The translations under genes were made by a program, and so were the position numbers. This document shows, piece by piece, positions 26,078 to 35,300 of a DNA stretch of 58,932 nucleotides. Position 1 is the first letter of the stretch, and each line of letters begins with the position of its first letter. Under the pieces are notes generated by a model. The model ran no database searches. It was not told the origin of the DNA and saw nothing but the letters and a program-made list of their open reading frames with translations. The stretch comes from Clostridia bacterium (GTDB lineage: Bacteria > Bacillota > Clostridia > Christensenellales > Borkfalkiaceae): NCBI GenBank assembly GCA_900766495.1, contig CAAFVM010000032.1:1-58932 (forward strand), in the 5' to 3' direction.

Positions 26078-27460
26078 ATGGAAGAGAAAAGAGCGGTTAC
26101 GATGGAAAAACTCGTTAACCTTTGCAAATCGCGCGGGTTTATTTTTCCCGGAAGCGATATATACGGCGGCATGGGCAACACCTGGGACTACGGTCCCGTT
26201 GGCGTTGAGGTAAAAAACAACATTAAACGCTGCTGGTGGAAACGTTTCGTTCAGGAAAGCGAAAACTCTTACGGGCTTGACGCGGCTATTCTTATGAACT
26301 CCCGCGTGTGGGAAGCAAGCGGACACACCGCCTCGTTTACCGACCCGAAAATGGACTGCAAAGAATGCAAAAGCCGCCATCGCGCCGACAATCTTATAGA
26401 AGAGCATTCGCACGGCAAAGTCAATCCCGATACCATGACTAACGCCGAAATGGAGCAATATATAGAAGAACATCACGTGAACTGCCCCATTTGCGGCAAG
26501 CACAACTGGACCCCTATACGTCAGTTCAATATGATGTTCGAAACCTCGCGCGGGGTTGTTGAGGATTCGAAAGACAAAATTTATTTGCGCCCCGAAACCG
26601 CGCAGGGCGAATACGTGAACTTTTTGAACGTTCAGCGCACCACACGCGCAAAAGTGCCGTTCGGAATAGGTCAGATAGGCAAGGCATTCAGAAACGAGAT
26701 TACCCCCGGCAACTTTATTTTCAGAACCATAGAATTCGAACAGATGGAACATCAGTGGTTCTGCAAAGAGGGTACCGACCACGAATATTACGATATTTAT
26801 AAACAGAAAGCGTTCAAGTTCTTAACCGACCTCGGGCTTAACAGCGAGCATTTAAGGTTTAAAGACCACGACAAACTCGCCCACTACGCAAAAGCCGCTT
26901 GCGACATTCAGTATTTGTTCCCGATAGGCTGGTCGGAACTCAACGGCATTCACAACCGCACTAATTTCGACCTTACCCGCCACCAGGAATATTCGGGCAA
27001 AAATATGTGCTATACCGACCCCGTAACCAACGAAAAATACATTCCGTTCGTTATAGAATACTCGATAGGAGCCGACCGCCTTATGCTCGCGGTGCTTTCG
27101 GAAGCTTACGACGAAGAAACCCTCGACAACGGCGAAACCCGCGTGGTTATGCACTTCCACCCCGCGGTTGCCGCTTATAAAGTAGCGGTCCTGCCGTTGC
27201 AGAAAAACCTCGGCGAAAAGGCGCGCGAAATTTACAACAAGCTTTGCAAGGCATTCCCCTGCTCTTACGACGAGGCGGGTTCGATAGGCAAGCGCTACCG
27301 CCGTCAGGACGAAATAGGCACGCCGTTCTGCGTAACAATCGATTTCGATACGCTTGAAGACGGCACCGTTACCCTGCGCGACCGCGACACTATGTCTCAA
27401 ATTCGTTTGGGCGCCGACGAAGTAATAGATTTCGTAAACAAGAAAATAGCTTTCAACTAA
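26078..27460 (+). CDS. glyS: Glycyl-tRNA synthetase (single-subunit, dimeric type)
   Basis: A 460-residue class II synthetase charging tRNA-Gly. Class II motifs are seen in SRGFIFPGSDIYGGMGNTWDYGP region, FNMMFETSRG, RPETAQGEYVNF, FRNEITPGNFIFRTIEFEQME and the C-terminal anticodon-binding domain (VAVLPLQKN to the end). An insertion with CKECKSRHRAD and CPICGKHNW could bind zinc. The Met at 26078 is used; a second Met eight codons on (26102) matches the start of many homologues and is possible. The ribosome binding site is weak for both. It is expressed from its own promoter and followed by a terminator. Confidence 0.95.
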   Translation: MEEKRAVTMEKLVNLCKSRGFIFPGSDIYGGMGNTWDYGPVGVEVKNNIKRCWWKRFVQESENSYGLDAAILMNSRVWEASGHTASFTDPKMDCKECKSRHRADNLIEEHSHGKVNPDTMTNAEMEQYIEEHHVNCPICGKHNWTPIRQFNMMFETSRGVVEDSKDKIYLRPETAQGEYVNFLNVQRTTRAKVPFGIGQIGKAFRNEITPGNFIFRTIEFEQMEHQWFCKEGTDHEYYDIYKQKAFKFLTDLGLNSEHLRFKDHDKLAHYAKAACDIQYLFPIGWSELNGIHNRTNFDLTRHQEYSGKNMCYTDPVTNEKYIPFVIEYSIGADRLMLAVLSEAYDEETLDNGETRVVMHFHPAVAAYKVAVLPLQKNLGEKAREIYNKLCKAFPCSYDEAGSIGKRYRRQDEIGTPFCVTIDFDTLEDGTVTLRDRDTMSQIRLGADEVIDFVNKKIAFN

Positions 27461-27464
27461 AAAA

Positions 27465-27503
27465 TTCCCCGCGGATAAGAACTTATTCGCGGGTTTAATT
27501 TTT
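27465..27503 (+). terminator. Terminator of glyS
   Basis: CCCGCGGATAAG (27468-27479) pairs with CTTATTCGCGGG (27482-27493), then TTTAATTTTT. Confidence 0.85.
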
Positions 27504-27519
27504 CGGATGTTATTAAACA

Positions 27520-27547
27520 TTGTTATAAATATTATAAACGCTATAAT
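27520..27547 (+). promoter_or_regulatory. Possible promoter of the adenine deaminase gene
   Basis: TATAAT (27542-27547) with a weak TTGTTA (27520-27525) at a 16-base spacing. The remaining leader up to 27650 does not match the purine riboswitch. Confidence 0.45.
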
Positions 27548-27650
27548 CGCGGCGTTTTACCTTGTTTTGGCGCATCACTTACGCGCTTTTGCACAAAGCA
27601 GCCGCTTTTATCAACTAATTCGTAAAAACATTTTAATTCAGGAGAAACAT

Positions 27651-29438
27651 ATGGTCAACACGTTCTGCAAGTTCCCTTTATGGGAATGCACCCGCACCCT
27701 CTCGGCGGTAGCCCTCGGCAAAGAAAAAGCCGATTTGGTTATTAAAAACGCCAAACTCATCAACGTTTGCACCCGCGAAATTTTAAGCGGTTACGACGTA
27801 GCCGTAGCTATGGGCAGAATAGCCGCCATAGGCGACGTTTCCGCTTCGATAGGCGAAAAAACCAAAGTTATAGACGCCTGCGGCAAATATCTTGCGCCCG
27901 CGTTTATGGACGGACACATGCACGTGGAATCTTCTATGCTCACCGTAGGCGAATACGCGCGCGCGGTTATACCTCACGGCACCTGCGGAATATTTTTCGA
28001 CCCGCACGAAATTTGCAACGTTATAGGTTTAAGCGGCGTTAAATGTATGCTCGAAGACGCAAAAACCACTCCGCTTAAAGCCATGCTCACCACCCCGTCG
28101 TGCGTGCCTGCGGTACCAGGCTTCGAAGACACAGGCTCGGAAATACACCCCGCCGACGTTGCCGAAACCATGAAATGGGACGAGTGCGCGGGGCTTGGCG
28201 AAATGATGAATTTTCCCGGAATAATAGGCTCAGATAAACACACTCACGACATTGTGGGCGAAACGCTTAAAGCCGGCAAAACGGTTACCGGGCATTTCTC
28301 CATTCCCGATACCGGCGCCGCGCTCAACAGCTATATAGCGGCGGGCATAAACTGCTGCCACGAATCCACAACCGAAAGTTCGGCTCTTGAAAAAATGCGT
28401 CGCGGAATGTACGCGCAGCTTCGCGAGGGTTCAGCCTGGCACGACCTCGAAGAGGTGGGCAAAGCAATTACAAAACACGACGTTGACAGCCGCTATGCCT
28501 GCCTTATTTCCGACGATTCGCACCCCTCCACTCTTATAGGAAGCGGACACCTCGACCATATAGTAAAGCGGGCAATCGAAGATGGAATCGACCCGATTAC
28601 CGCCATACAAATGGTTACGTTAAACACGGCGGAATGCTTCGGGTTAAGCCGCGAACTCGGCTCGATTGCGCCGTCGAAATGCGCCGATATGGTTTTGATT
28701 TCCGACCTTGAAAAATGCACGGTAACCGATGTTTTCATCGACGGCGAACTGGTTGCGCAAAACGGAAAAGCGCTTTTCGAAAAGAAAAATTACAGCTATC
28801 CCGAAGAATATCGCCACAGCGTTCATTTAAACGAAGTTGACGAAAGCGCGTTTAAAATTGCCGCCGAGGGCACCGTAAAAGTGCATGTAATCGACGTTAT
28901 TTCGGCAAAAACAAGCACGAAAGACGTTATTGCCGAGCTTACCGCCAAGAACGGAGAACTTACCGCCGACGGCGAAAGGGATATTCTGAAAGCCTGCGTG
29001 TTCGAACGCCACCACGGCACCGGAAAAGTAGGCAAAGGCTTTATTAAAGGCTTCGGCATAAAAGAGGGCGCGCTTGCGCAAACGGTCGCTCACGACGCGC
29101 ACAACCTGCTTGTGGTAGGTTCGAACGATTCGGATATGGCGCTTGCCGTAAACACACTTATAAAATGCGGCGGCGGGCTTGTCGCGGTTAAAAACGGTAA
29201 AATTTTAGGGCTTGTGGAACTGCCTATCGCGGGGCTTATGAACGACGTTTCGGTTGAAGAAATGAATAAAAAAGTCTGCCGCCTCGAAGACGCGTGGAAA
29301 GAACTCGGTTGCAACCTGCCCTCGCCGTTTATGACTATGTCGATAGTATCGCTCGCATGTCTGCCCGAAATAAGAATCACCGACCGCGGCTTGGTCGATT
29401 GCAGAACGTTTGAATTTTTAGACCTTATAGAAAAATAA
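27651..29438 (+). CDS. ade: Adenine deaminase
   Basis: A 595-residue metal-dependent hydrolase of the Ade family converting adenine to hypoxanthine with release of ammonia, in purine salvage. Metal and active-site segments are DGHMHVESSM, FFDPHEICNV, DKHTHDI and the SDDSHPSTLI loop. The C-terminal Ade-specific domain includes ERHHGTGKVGKGF and AHDAHNLLVVG. The start at 27651 follows AGGAGA by about 7 bases; the longer frame from 27507 would cross the promoter and is rejected. Length is normal for the family. It stands alone between two terminators. Confidence 0.93.
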   Translation: MVNTFCKFPLWECTRTLSAVALGKEKADLVIKNAKLINVCTREILSGYDVAVAMGRIAAIGDVSASIGEKTKVIDACGKYLAPAFMDGHMHVESSMLTVGEYARAVIPHGTCGIFFDPHEICNVIGLSGVKCMLEDAKTTPLKAMLTTPSCVPAVPGFEDTGSEIHPADVAETMKWDECAGLGEMMNFPGIIGSDKHTHDIVGETLKAGKTVTGHFSIPDTGAALNSYIAAGINCCHESTTESSALEKMRRGMYAQLREGSAWHDLEEVGKAITKHDVDSRYACLISDDSHPSTLIGSGHLDHIVKRAIEDGIDPITAIQMVTLNTAECFGLSRELGSIAPSKCADMVLISDLEKCTVTDVFIDGELVAQNGKALFEKKNYSYPEEYRHSVHLNEVDESAFKIAAEGTVKVHVIDVISAKTSTKDVIAELTAKNGELTADGERDILKACVFERHHGTGKVGKGFIKGFGIKEGALAQTVAHDAHNLLVVGSNDSDMALAVNTLIKCGGGLVAVKNGKILGLVELPIAGLMNDVSVEEMNKKVCRLEDAWKELGCNLPSPFMTMSIVSLACLPEIRITDRGLVDCRTFEFLDLIEK

Positions 29439-29481
29439 CCTATCGCAAAAAAACAGTTTACTATAGAATACGACTTAACAC

Positions 29482-29517
29482 AAAAAAACGACGGAAAAAA
29501 TCTTCCGTCGTTTTTAT
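29482..29517. terminator. Bidirectional terminator between ade and oleate hydratase genes
   Basis: AAAAACGACGGAA (29484-29496) pairs perfectly with TTCCGTCGTTTTT (29503-29515). Confidence 0.88.
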
Positions 29518-29527
29518 ATAAAGTTTT

Positions 29528-31327
29528 TTATTCTTTGGGAATAACTCCGCTTTCTTTCATCAGCTTTTCGGCGTCGGTGCCTTTAACCGCTTTCATAACC
29601 GTTTTAAGCAACAGTTTTTCCTTAAACGTAAGTTTAATGCTGTTAAGCGGCTGTTTGTCGAGCGCGTAGTAAACCGCCCTTAAAAGCTCGCGCACGTCGT
29701 AAACGCTACCCCACACTTCGGGAACCGCTCTGTCTACGTCAAGCAGAGTATACACCGATTCCATACCCGTTCTCATCGAATATTCTATGGTGAATATGGT
29801 ATCTCTGGGCGTTTCGGCGAACTGACCGATGAACGCGAAGTTAACCGCGCCGTCGGGAACTACCTTGGGTCTGTCGGCATTCTTTCTGGGACGGAAGAAC
29901 GCGTTGATGAACGGCATATAGCAGGTTGTGGTGTTGGCTTTGGTTTTTGCGTAAGAATCTATTTTTTCAACGGGCAAACCTATATGATAAAGCCATTCTT
30001 TGCACACTTCCTCACCCGTGCATTCGCGCATAGGTTTCTTCACGTAGTTGCCGGGTTTATCGGTGTTAAGCGAGTAAAGCCACACGAGAACCGAGTTTTT
30101 ATCCTGCGATTTGAACTGCGGCTGACGGTTTATCGTCCACGACATATACCAGTTGTTCACGCTGTCTTTAACGGTGACTATGCCGCCGGTGGTAACTTTG
30201 CCCGCGCGCGGGTCGCGGCGGCAGATTTTTTCGATATATTTTATTATTTCGTCGTCGGAAGTTTCTACCGTGGCGCTCATCCAGTTGGTTTCGTCGGGAT
30301 GGTCGCAATAGTTAGAGGGATTGCCGAACGAACCGTCGGAAACCTGCGCGGCAATGTTTTTCCACAAATCCCACGATTCGCCGCCGCCTTTTCTTACTTT
30401 TGAAAGGTCGGGCGCGTGGGTCTGGTCGCCGTAGCAGCTGGTATCGGTGCAACAACCGTTGGTTATGAACACCAAATCGCTTTCGAGCAGGTCGATAGAA
30501 CCCTTTTCTCCGTTTTTAACGTATTCGATTTTCTTGGCTACTTTGCGTTTTCCTTTAATATCGAACACTACGTTTTTAACGTCTATACCATATTCCACTT
30601 TCACGCCGCGCGCTTCGAGGTATTTTTGAAGCGGCAGTATCAAACTTTCGTATTGATTGTATTTAGTGAAGCGAAGCGCCGAGAAATCGGGCAACCCGTC
30701 GATGTGGTGAACGTATCTTTGCAAATACCGTTTCATTTCCAAAGCCGAATCCCACGAATGGAACGCGAACATCGTTTGCCAGTAAAGCCAGAAATTGCTG
30801 TTCCAGAAATTATCGTCGAAATAATCGCTTATTTTTTTGTTTTCAAGCTCTTCTTCGGTAGCCATAAACAGCTTACTAATCTGCATAGCCGCTTTTTTGT
30901 TAAGCCCGAATTTATTATCGGTATGCGCGTTTTCGCCGCGATTTACGGTTGCGCGGCACAGCGAATAGTTCGGGTCGGCTTTGTTCAGTCTGTAATATTC
31001 GTCCAGAACCGACAACCCGGGATTTTCAATCGACGGAACGTCGCGGAACATTTCCCACATAACTTCGAAATGGTTATCCATTTCCCTGCCGCCGCGCATA
31101 AAATAGCCCTGACGGGGAACCGCTCTGCCGTCGCACGAGCCGCCCGCTATATCCAGTTTTTCAAGCAAATGAACGTGTTCGCCTTTCATCTGCCCGTCGC
31201 GCACGAGGAAGAACGCCGCGGAAAGCCCCGCAAGCCCCGTGCCGATAATGTAAGCCGATTTGCCGTCTACGCCCTCGGGTTTTACCGGGTGCGCGAACGC
31301 TTCGTAATTGCCTGCTCCGTAATACAT
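29528..31327 (-). CDS. ohyA: Oleate hydratase (myosin-cross-reactive antigen family)
   Basis: A 599-residue FAD enzyme adding water to the cis-9 double bond of oleate and related fatty acids, yielding 10-hydroxy products. Features are the FAD loop IIGTGLAGLSAAFFL, the family signature MRGGREMDNHFEVMWEMFRDVPS, ITNGCCTDTS, and the C-terminal EYSMRTGMESVYTLL. The length matches the family (about 590). GGAGG lies 8 bases before the ATG at 31327; the longer frame to 31624 is unsupported and crosses the promoter. It follows a TetR gene on the same strand with a large palindrome between them. It probably detoxifies host or diet unsaturated fatty acids. Confidence 0.95.
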   Translation of the reverse strand: MYYGAGNYEAFAHPVKPEGVDGKSAYIIGTGLAGLSAAFFLVRDGQMKGEHVHLLEKLDIAGGSCDGRAVPRQGYFMRGGREMDNHFEVMWEMFRDVPSIENPGLSVLDEYYRLNKADPNYSLCRATVNRGENAHTDNKFGLNKKAAMQISKLFMATEEELENKKISDYFDDNFWNSNFWLYWQTMFAFHSWDSALEMKRYLQRYVHHIDGLPDFSALRFTKYNQYESLILPLQKYLEARGVKVEYGIDVKNVVFDIKGKRKVAKKIEYVKNGEKGSIDLLESDLVFITNGCCTDTSCYGDQTHAPDLSKVRKGGGESWDLWKNIAAQVSDGSFGNPSNYCDHPDETNWMSATVETSDDEIIKYIEKICRRDPRAGKVTTGGIVTVKDSVNNWYMSWTINRQPQFKSQDKNSVLVWLYSLNTDKPGNYVKKPMRECTGEEVCKEWLYHIGLPVEKIDSYAKTKANTTTCYMPFINAFFRPRKNADRPKVVPDGAVNFAFIGQFAETPRDTIFTIEYSMRTGMESVYTLLDVDRAVPEVWGSVYDVRELLRAVYYALDKQPLNSIKLTFKEKLLLKTVMKAVKGTDAEKLMKESGVIPKE

Positions 31328-31411
31328 ATTAAAACCTCCGTTAAAGCTTTCCGCCGCCGAACCTGTTGCCGCGCGGAACGGAACGCCTTTCTTTTTTCTT
31401 TTTACGGCTAT

Positions 31412-31440
31412 ATTATAACCCGCGAAAATCAAGATTGCAA
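31412..31440 (-). promoter_or_regulatory. Promoter of the oleate hydratase gene
   Basis: On the minus strand TTGCAA (31435-31440), a 17-base spacer and TATAAT (31412-31417). Confidence 0.7.
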
Positions 31441-31495
31441 TAGACGAATTTTTTTGTTCGTCGCAATTTTTTACGGCGAAATTAAATTGTAAAAA

Positions 31496-31525
31496 TTTTA
31501 TACAAACTAAAAACTTTGTATAAAA
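31496..31525. promoter_or_regulatory. Large palindrome between tetR and ohyA
   Basis: TTTTATACAAA (31496-31506) and TTTGTATAAAA (31515-31525) are perfect inverted arms of 11 bases with an 8-base spacer. It lies about 55 bases upstream of the ohyA -35 box and past the tetR stop. It may be a TetR operator or an AT-rich terminator for tetR. Confidence 0.6.
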
Positions 31526-31589
31526 AAACGAGCGGTATAAAATCCGCCCGTTTGATTTTGTTATTATTGAATTTTTGTCGCTTACAAAA

Positions 31590-32147
31590 TTATCTGCCCC
31601 TGAAATTATGCAAAGCGCTTTCAACGCTTCCGCCCACGGTTCTGGCTACGCGGTCAACGATTTCTTCCGGGCTTTTAGCCATATCGTCCCTTATCCAGTC
31701 GAGCAGAACGCCCACGAACGCATATTTATAAAAATCGGCAATCCACTTTTTATCTTCCTCGCGCGCGGGAATTTCTTTTGATTTTTCGTCGACCACGTTT
31801 TTCAAAAGCGGATAAACCAGACGGTATAAATATTGTTCTAACACTTCGAGCGAAACCGAATGATAAATATTGTCTATAAAAATTTTATCTTTTTTCGCAA
31901 GTTCGAAAACCGACAAAAATCCCTCTTGCCAGGTTTCGTAAGTGCGGTTTTCTTTTAAAACCTTTTCGGTATCTTCAATGCAAATCCATTCGACAAGGTC
32001 GTAAATATCCTGAAAATGATAATAAAAAGTCTGGCGGTTTATGCCGCAGTCGTCGGCAATATCCTGCACGGTTATTTTATTAAGTTTTTTCTCTTTTAAA
32101 AGGTTTTTAAGCGAAGCCGCAATCGCCCTTTTGGTTATATCGCTCAT
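31590..32147 (-). CDS. TetR-family regulator
   Basis: A 185-residue regulator. The N-terminal TetR helix-turn-helix is clear in ITVQDIADDCGINRQTFYYHFQDIYDLVEW. The C-terminal domain resembles the DhaS-type TetR_C group. The start at 32147 follows GGAGG; an extension to 32207 is unsupported. A consensus promoter lies at 32235-32263. Position directly upstream of ohyA on the same strand suggests it controls fatty acid hydratase expression, possibly with a fatty acid as ligand; this is inference. Confidence 0.88.
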   Translation of the reverse strand: MSDITKRAIAASLKNLLKEKKLNKITVQDIADDCGINRQTFYYHFQDIYDLVEWICIEDTEKVLKENRTYETWQEGFLSVFELAKKDKIFIDNIYHSVSLEVLEQYLYRLVYPLLKNVVDEKSKEIPAREEDKKWIADFYKYAFVGVLLDWIRDDMAKSPEEIVDRVARTVGGSVESALHNFRGR

Positions 32148-32189
32148 TTTTCCTCCGTAATCGGCTTTCGGAATAAACTCCGCGCAACC

Positions 32190-32208
32190 TATGCGTAAAA
32201 AGCGCATA
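32190..32208. promoter_or_regulatory. Inverted repeat in tetR leader
   Basis: TATGCG (32190-32195) and CGCATA (32203-32208) with a 7-base spacer lie between the tetR promoter and start. It is a candidate operator or leader hairpin, unlike the palindrome before ohyA. Confidence 0.35.
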
Positions 32209-32234
32209 AACCGACCTGCGAATTATATGAACTA

Positions 32235-32263
32235 ATTATATATTATAAAAATTTTAAAGTCAA
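32235..32263 (-). promoter_or_regulatory. Promoter of tetR
   Basis: On the minus strand TTGACT (32258-32263), a 17-base AT-only spacer and TATAAT (32235-32240). Confidence 0.78.
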
Positions 32264-32290
32264 TCAAATTAAAAAGCATATATTAGGCAA

Positions 32291-32340
32291 AAAAAACTCC
32301 GAAGAGCTTAAAAGCGGCTCAACGGAGTTCTTGTTTTTAT
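32291..32340 (-). terminator. Terminator of the LRR lipoprotein gene
   Basis: AACTCCG and CGGAGTT arms (about 32295-32301 and 32323-32329) enclose a smaller GAGC/GCTC pairing. T runs lie on both sides; it ends the minus-strand gene. Confidence 0.8.
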
Positions 32341-32354
32341 TTAATTGTCGGTTA

Positions 32355-35300
32355 TCAGTCTTTCGCGATTTCAACCGTTGCGGTTGCTGGAATATATTCC
32401 TTTCCGAACACGTCACCGTGAAGGGTTACTTTTTCAACCGAGCCGAAATCATTGAATGCGTCCTTACATATTACCTTTGTATCGGCGCTTACGTCGAACG
32501 AGCCGTTGTTCAAAGCTTTAACCCAAACAAGAATCATTTTTCTGTTTTGTTCGGTGCCTATGTAATATCCGTATTCGTCTTCATACCATACATTTTCTTT
32601 ACACTTGAATACTTTATCGAAAAATAACGACGAATATATCCAATCGCTATATGATGAATAACTTTCGTTTATGTCGTTTCTTATTTTTTCGGTAAGGCTT
32701 GCGGATGCGTTTATTTCGCTAAGCCTGTAGCAACCGAAAAACGCATTTTCGCCTACCGTAACGTTTTTGGCAGAACAATTAAACCTTATTATTTCGCTAT
32801 CTTTAAACGCTTCCGCACCTATACTTAAAAGTCCCGAAGGAAGATTTATTTCACGCAGAGCGCCTAATTTACTGAAAGATTCCGCGCTGGGGCTAAACGC
32901 TCCGTCCGCAATGTGCTTAGTGTTTTCGTTCACCGTGTAAGTATTCCGCAAACCGGAAACTTTAACAAGCCACAGATAGGGGTTTTCTTCTGTTCCTATG
33001 TAATAACCGTAGCCGTCGGTCACGCACAAGCTCTTGGAAATAACGCCCGAACTTATTCTTTCAACGCTTTCGGGAACAATAAGTTTATCTGCGTATTTGA
33101 AAGCGTTTAAACCTATTTCTTTTGTTCCATCTGAAATTCTTACGGTACATACGTTTTCTTTATCATCAAACTCTTTATCGTTTACAAACAAAGAAGTATT
33201 ATAACGAGCGCCTTTATCGTCTTCGCCGGCAAGCCATGCGGCATTGGCAATAAAATCGGCTAATTCGGCGAAAGAAACGTTTACCTTGAACGTTATATTA
33301 TAATTAGAGTAACCGTTAAGCGTTATTTTCTTAACGCTTGCGGGAATGTTAAACACTATATCGGCGACGTTCGTGTTTCTGCTTATCGGTTCGGTTATAA
33401 ACTTAACTCCGTCGGCTATATTCACTGTTTGCCCCTTATTTTCGGGATGACTGAACATAGCTATAACCGGGGTGCCGTTTGCAGAGTAAAGATATTTCAC
33501 ATACGGATATGATTCGATAGAAAGTTTTTCGCATTTTTCGAACGCTCCCTTGCCGAGCGATTCGAGCGTTTCTGGAACTTTAAGATTAGTTCCGAGTGCG
33601 TCGCAATTACAAAACGCATATTCGCCTATCGATAAAAGCGAATCGGGAAGCTTTTCCATAACCAGCGCAGTGCAATTATAAAACGCATAATTGCCTATAA
33701 TTTCAACAGATTCGGGCAATTCGATTCCGGTAAGTTTGCTTCTTCCGCTAAACGCATTGTTACCTATCTCGGTAAGAACGTTGTCGCTCTTAAACGTTAC
33801 GTCTGTAAGTTCGGGATAACAACAAAACGCCGCAGAGCCTATTACGCGAACGTTTTCGCCTATAACCACTGTTTTAAGATTAGAGTTTGCTTTGCTGTCG
33901 TTTGTAGTTCTCGAATATACGATTTCGGTAAATCCGTCGCCAATAATAAGGTTTTTATACAACGAATAAATAAAGTCGTACATATTAAACTCGCCGCTGC
34001 CGAGAACTTCCGCGGTAGTTGCGTTAACAGTATATTTCGCAACAAAATCATAAGGAGCTATAATTTTATCTAACAAAGAGGTCTTTTTGTAACAACTCTC
34101 TATACCCGTCGGAACGATAAGAGTTTTTATTTCGGCGACTATCGCGCCCGAATAAATACACCCTACGCCCTCTTTTACGGAATATTCTTTCGTAGCTTTA
34201 CCTTGTAACAGGTAATAATAATCGTTTCCGCGCCCTTTAAGGTACAGCGAACCGTCTTCGGTAAACGTTCCCTCTATATTGTTAAACAGAAAACTGTGCA
34301 AATATTCAAGTCCCGTAACGCCGCACGGAATATCTATTGAAGTAATATTGCACTCGCCAAAAGCACTGTCCCCTATTTTTTTGAAACTGTCTGGCAAAAC
34401 AAGCGAAGTAATTCCCGTGTTATAAAACGCGCTTTTTCCTATAGAAATTAACGAACTGCCGAAATCGATTGAGCTAATCTCTTTTATTTGAGAGAATGCG
34501 TAATCGCTTATGGTTTCAACAGTATTTGCAAGGGTTACGCTTCCGTCAAAGCCGTCGGCAAAATAAATCATTGCGATGGCGTTGGTTTTGTTTTTGTTGT
34601 AAAGAACTCCGTTTTCAACCGCATAATATTCGTTATTTGCCGAAATCGTTACGTTTTTAAGCGTTTTTCTTATGCCCTTGCCGAAAGGAGTAATGATTGA
34701 AGTTTTGCCTTTTATAGTATCCTCGGAAAATCCGAATTTCGTATTTCCCTCTATGGTAATATTTTCGAAACTATCAAGGCTTAAAGCTTCGGTCGGCATA
34801 TATTTCACGTTTGCCGAAACAACTAACGATATAGGCTGCGCGTTAATCATTCCAAGATAGTTAATCTGCGTTACCTGTTCGGGCACAGTATAAGTTCCGG
34901 AAACAATATCGGAATCCTTTATGCCATAATCGTTAATTATTTTTACGGTTGCGGGAATATCTATTTCGGGATAAACTTTTTTTCCGTTTTCATAAATATA
35001 AGCACAGTATAAAACTACGGGTTCTCCGGTTTCGCTTTCAAAATAAAGTTCGCCTTTTGAGCCCTTAACACAGGGTTTTACTGTTGCTACGTCGCTCCAA
35101 CCATCGCACAACTTGCCAAGATATTCAATACTCTTCGGCAGTTTTAAGGTTAACTCTTTCGTATCGTTAAACTGGAAAACGTAATTATGTATTTCGGTAA
35201 CGCCCTCGCCTACAATAACCGAAGTTAACGCCGAATCGGAACATGTATATTTTGCGCCGTGGTCGCCCATAAAGCTAACGCCAAACGCATAATCTTCTAT

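Noticed and set aside
27548..27650. Purine riboswitch before ade
   Set aside because: The conserved purine-aptamer core is not present.
30416..31492. 358-codon plus-strand frame
   Set aside because: It is antisense to oleate hydratase, and its composition is typical of a shadow frame.
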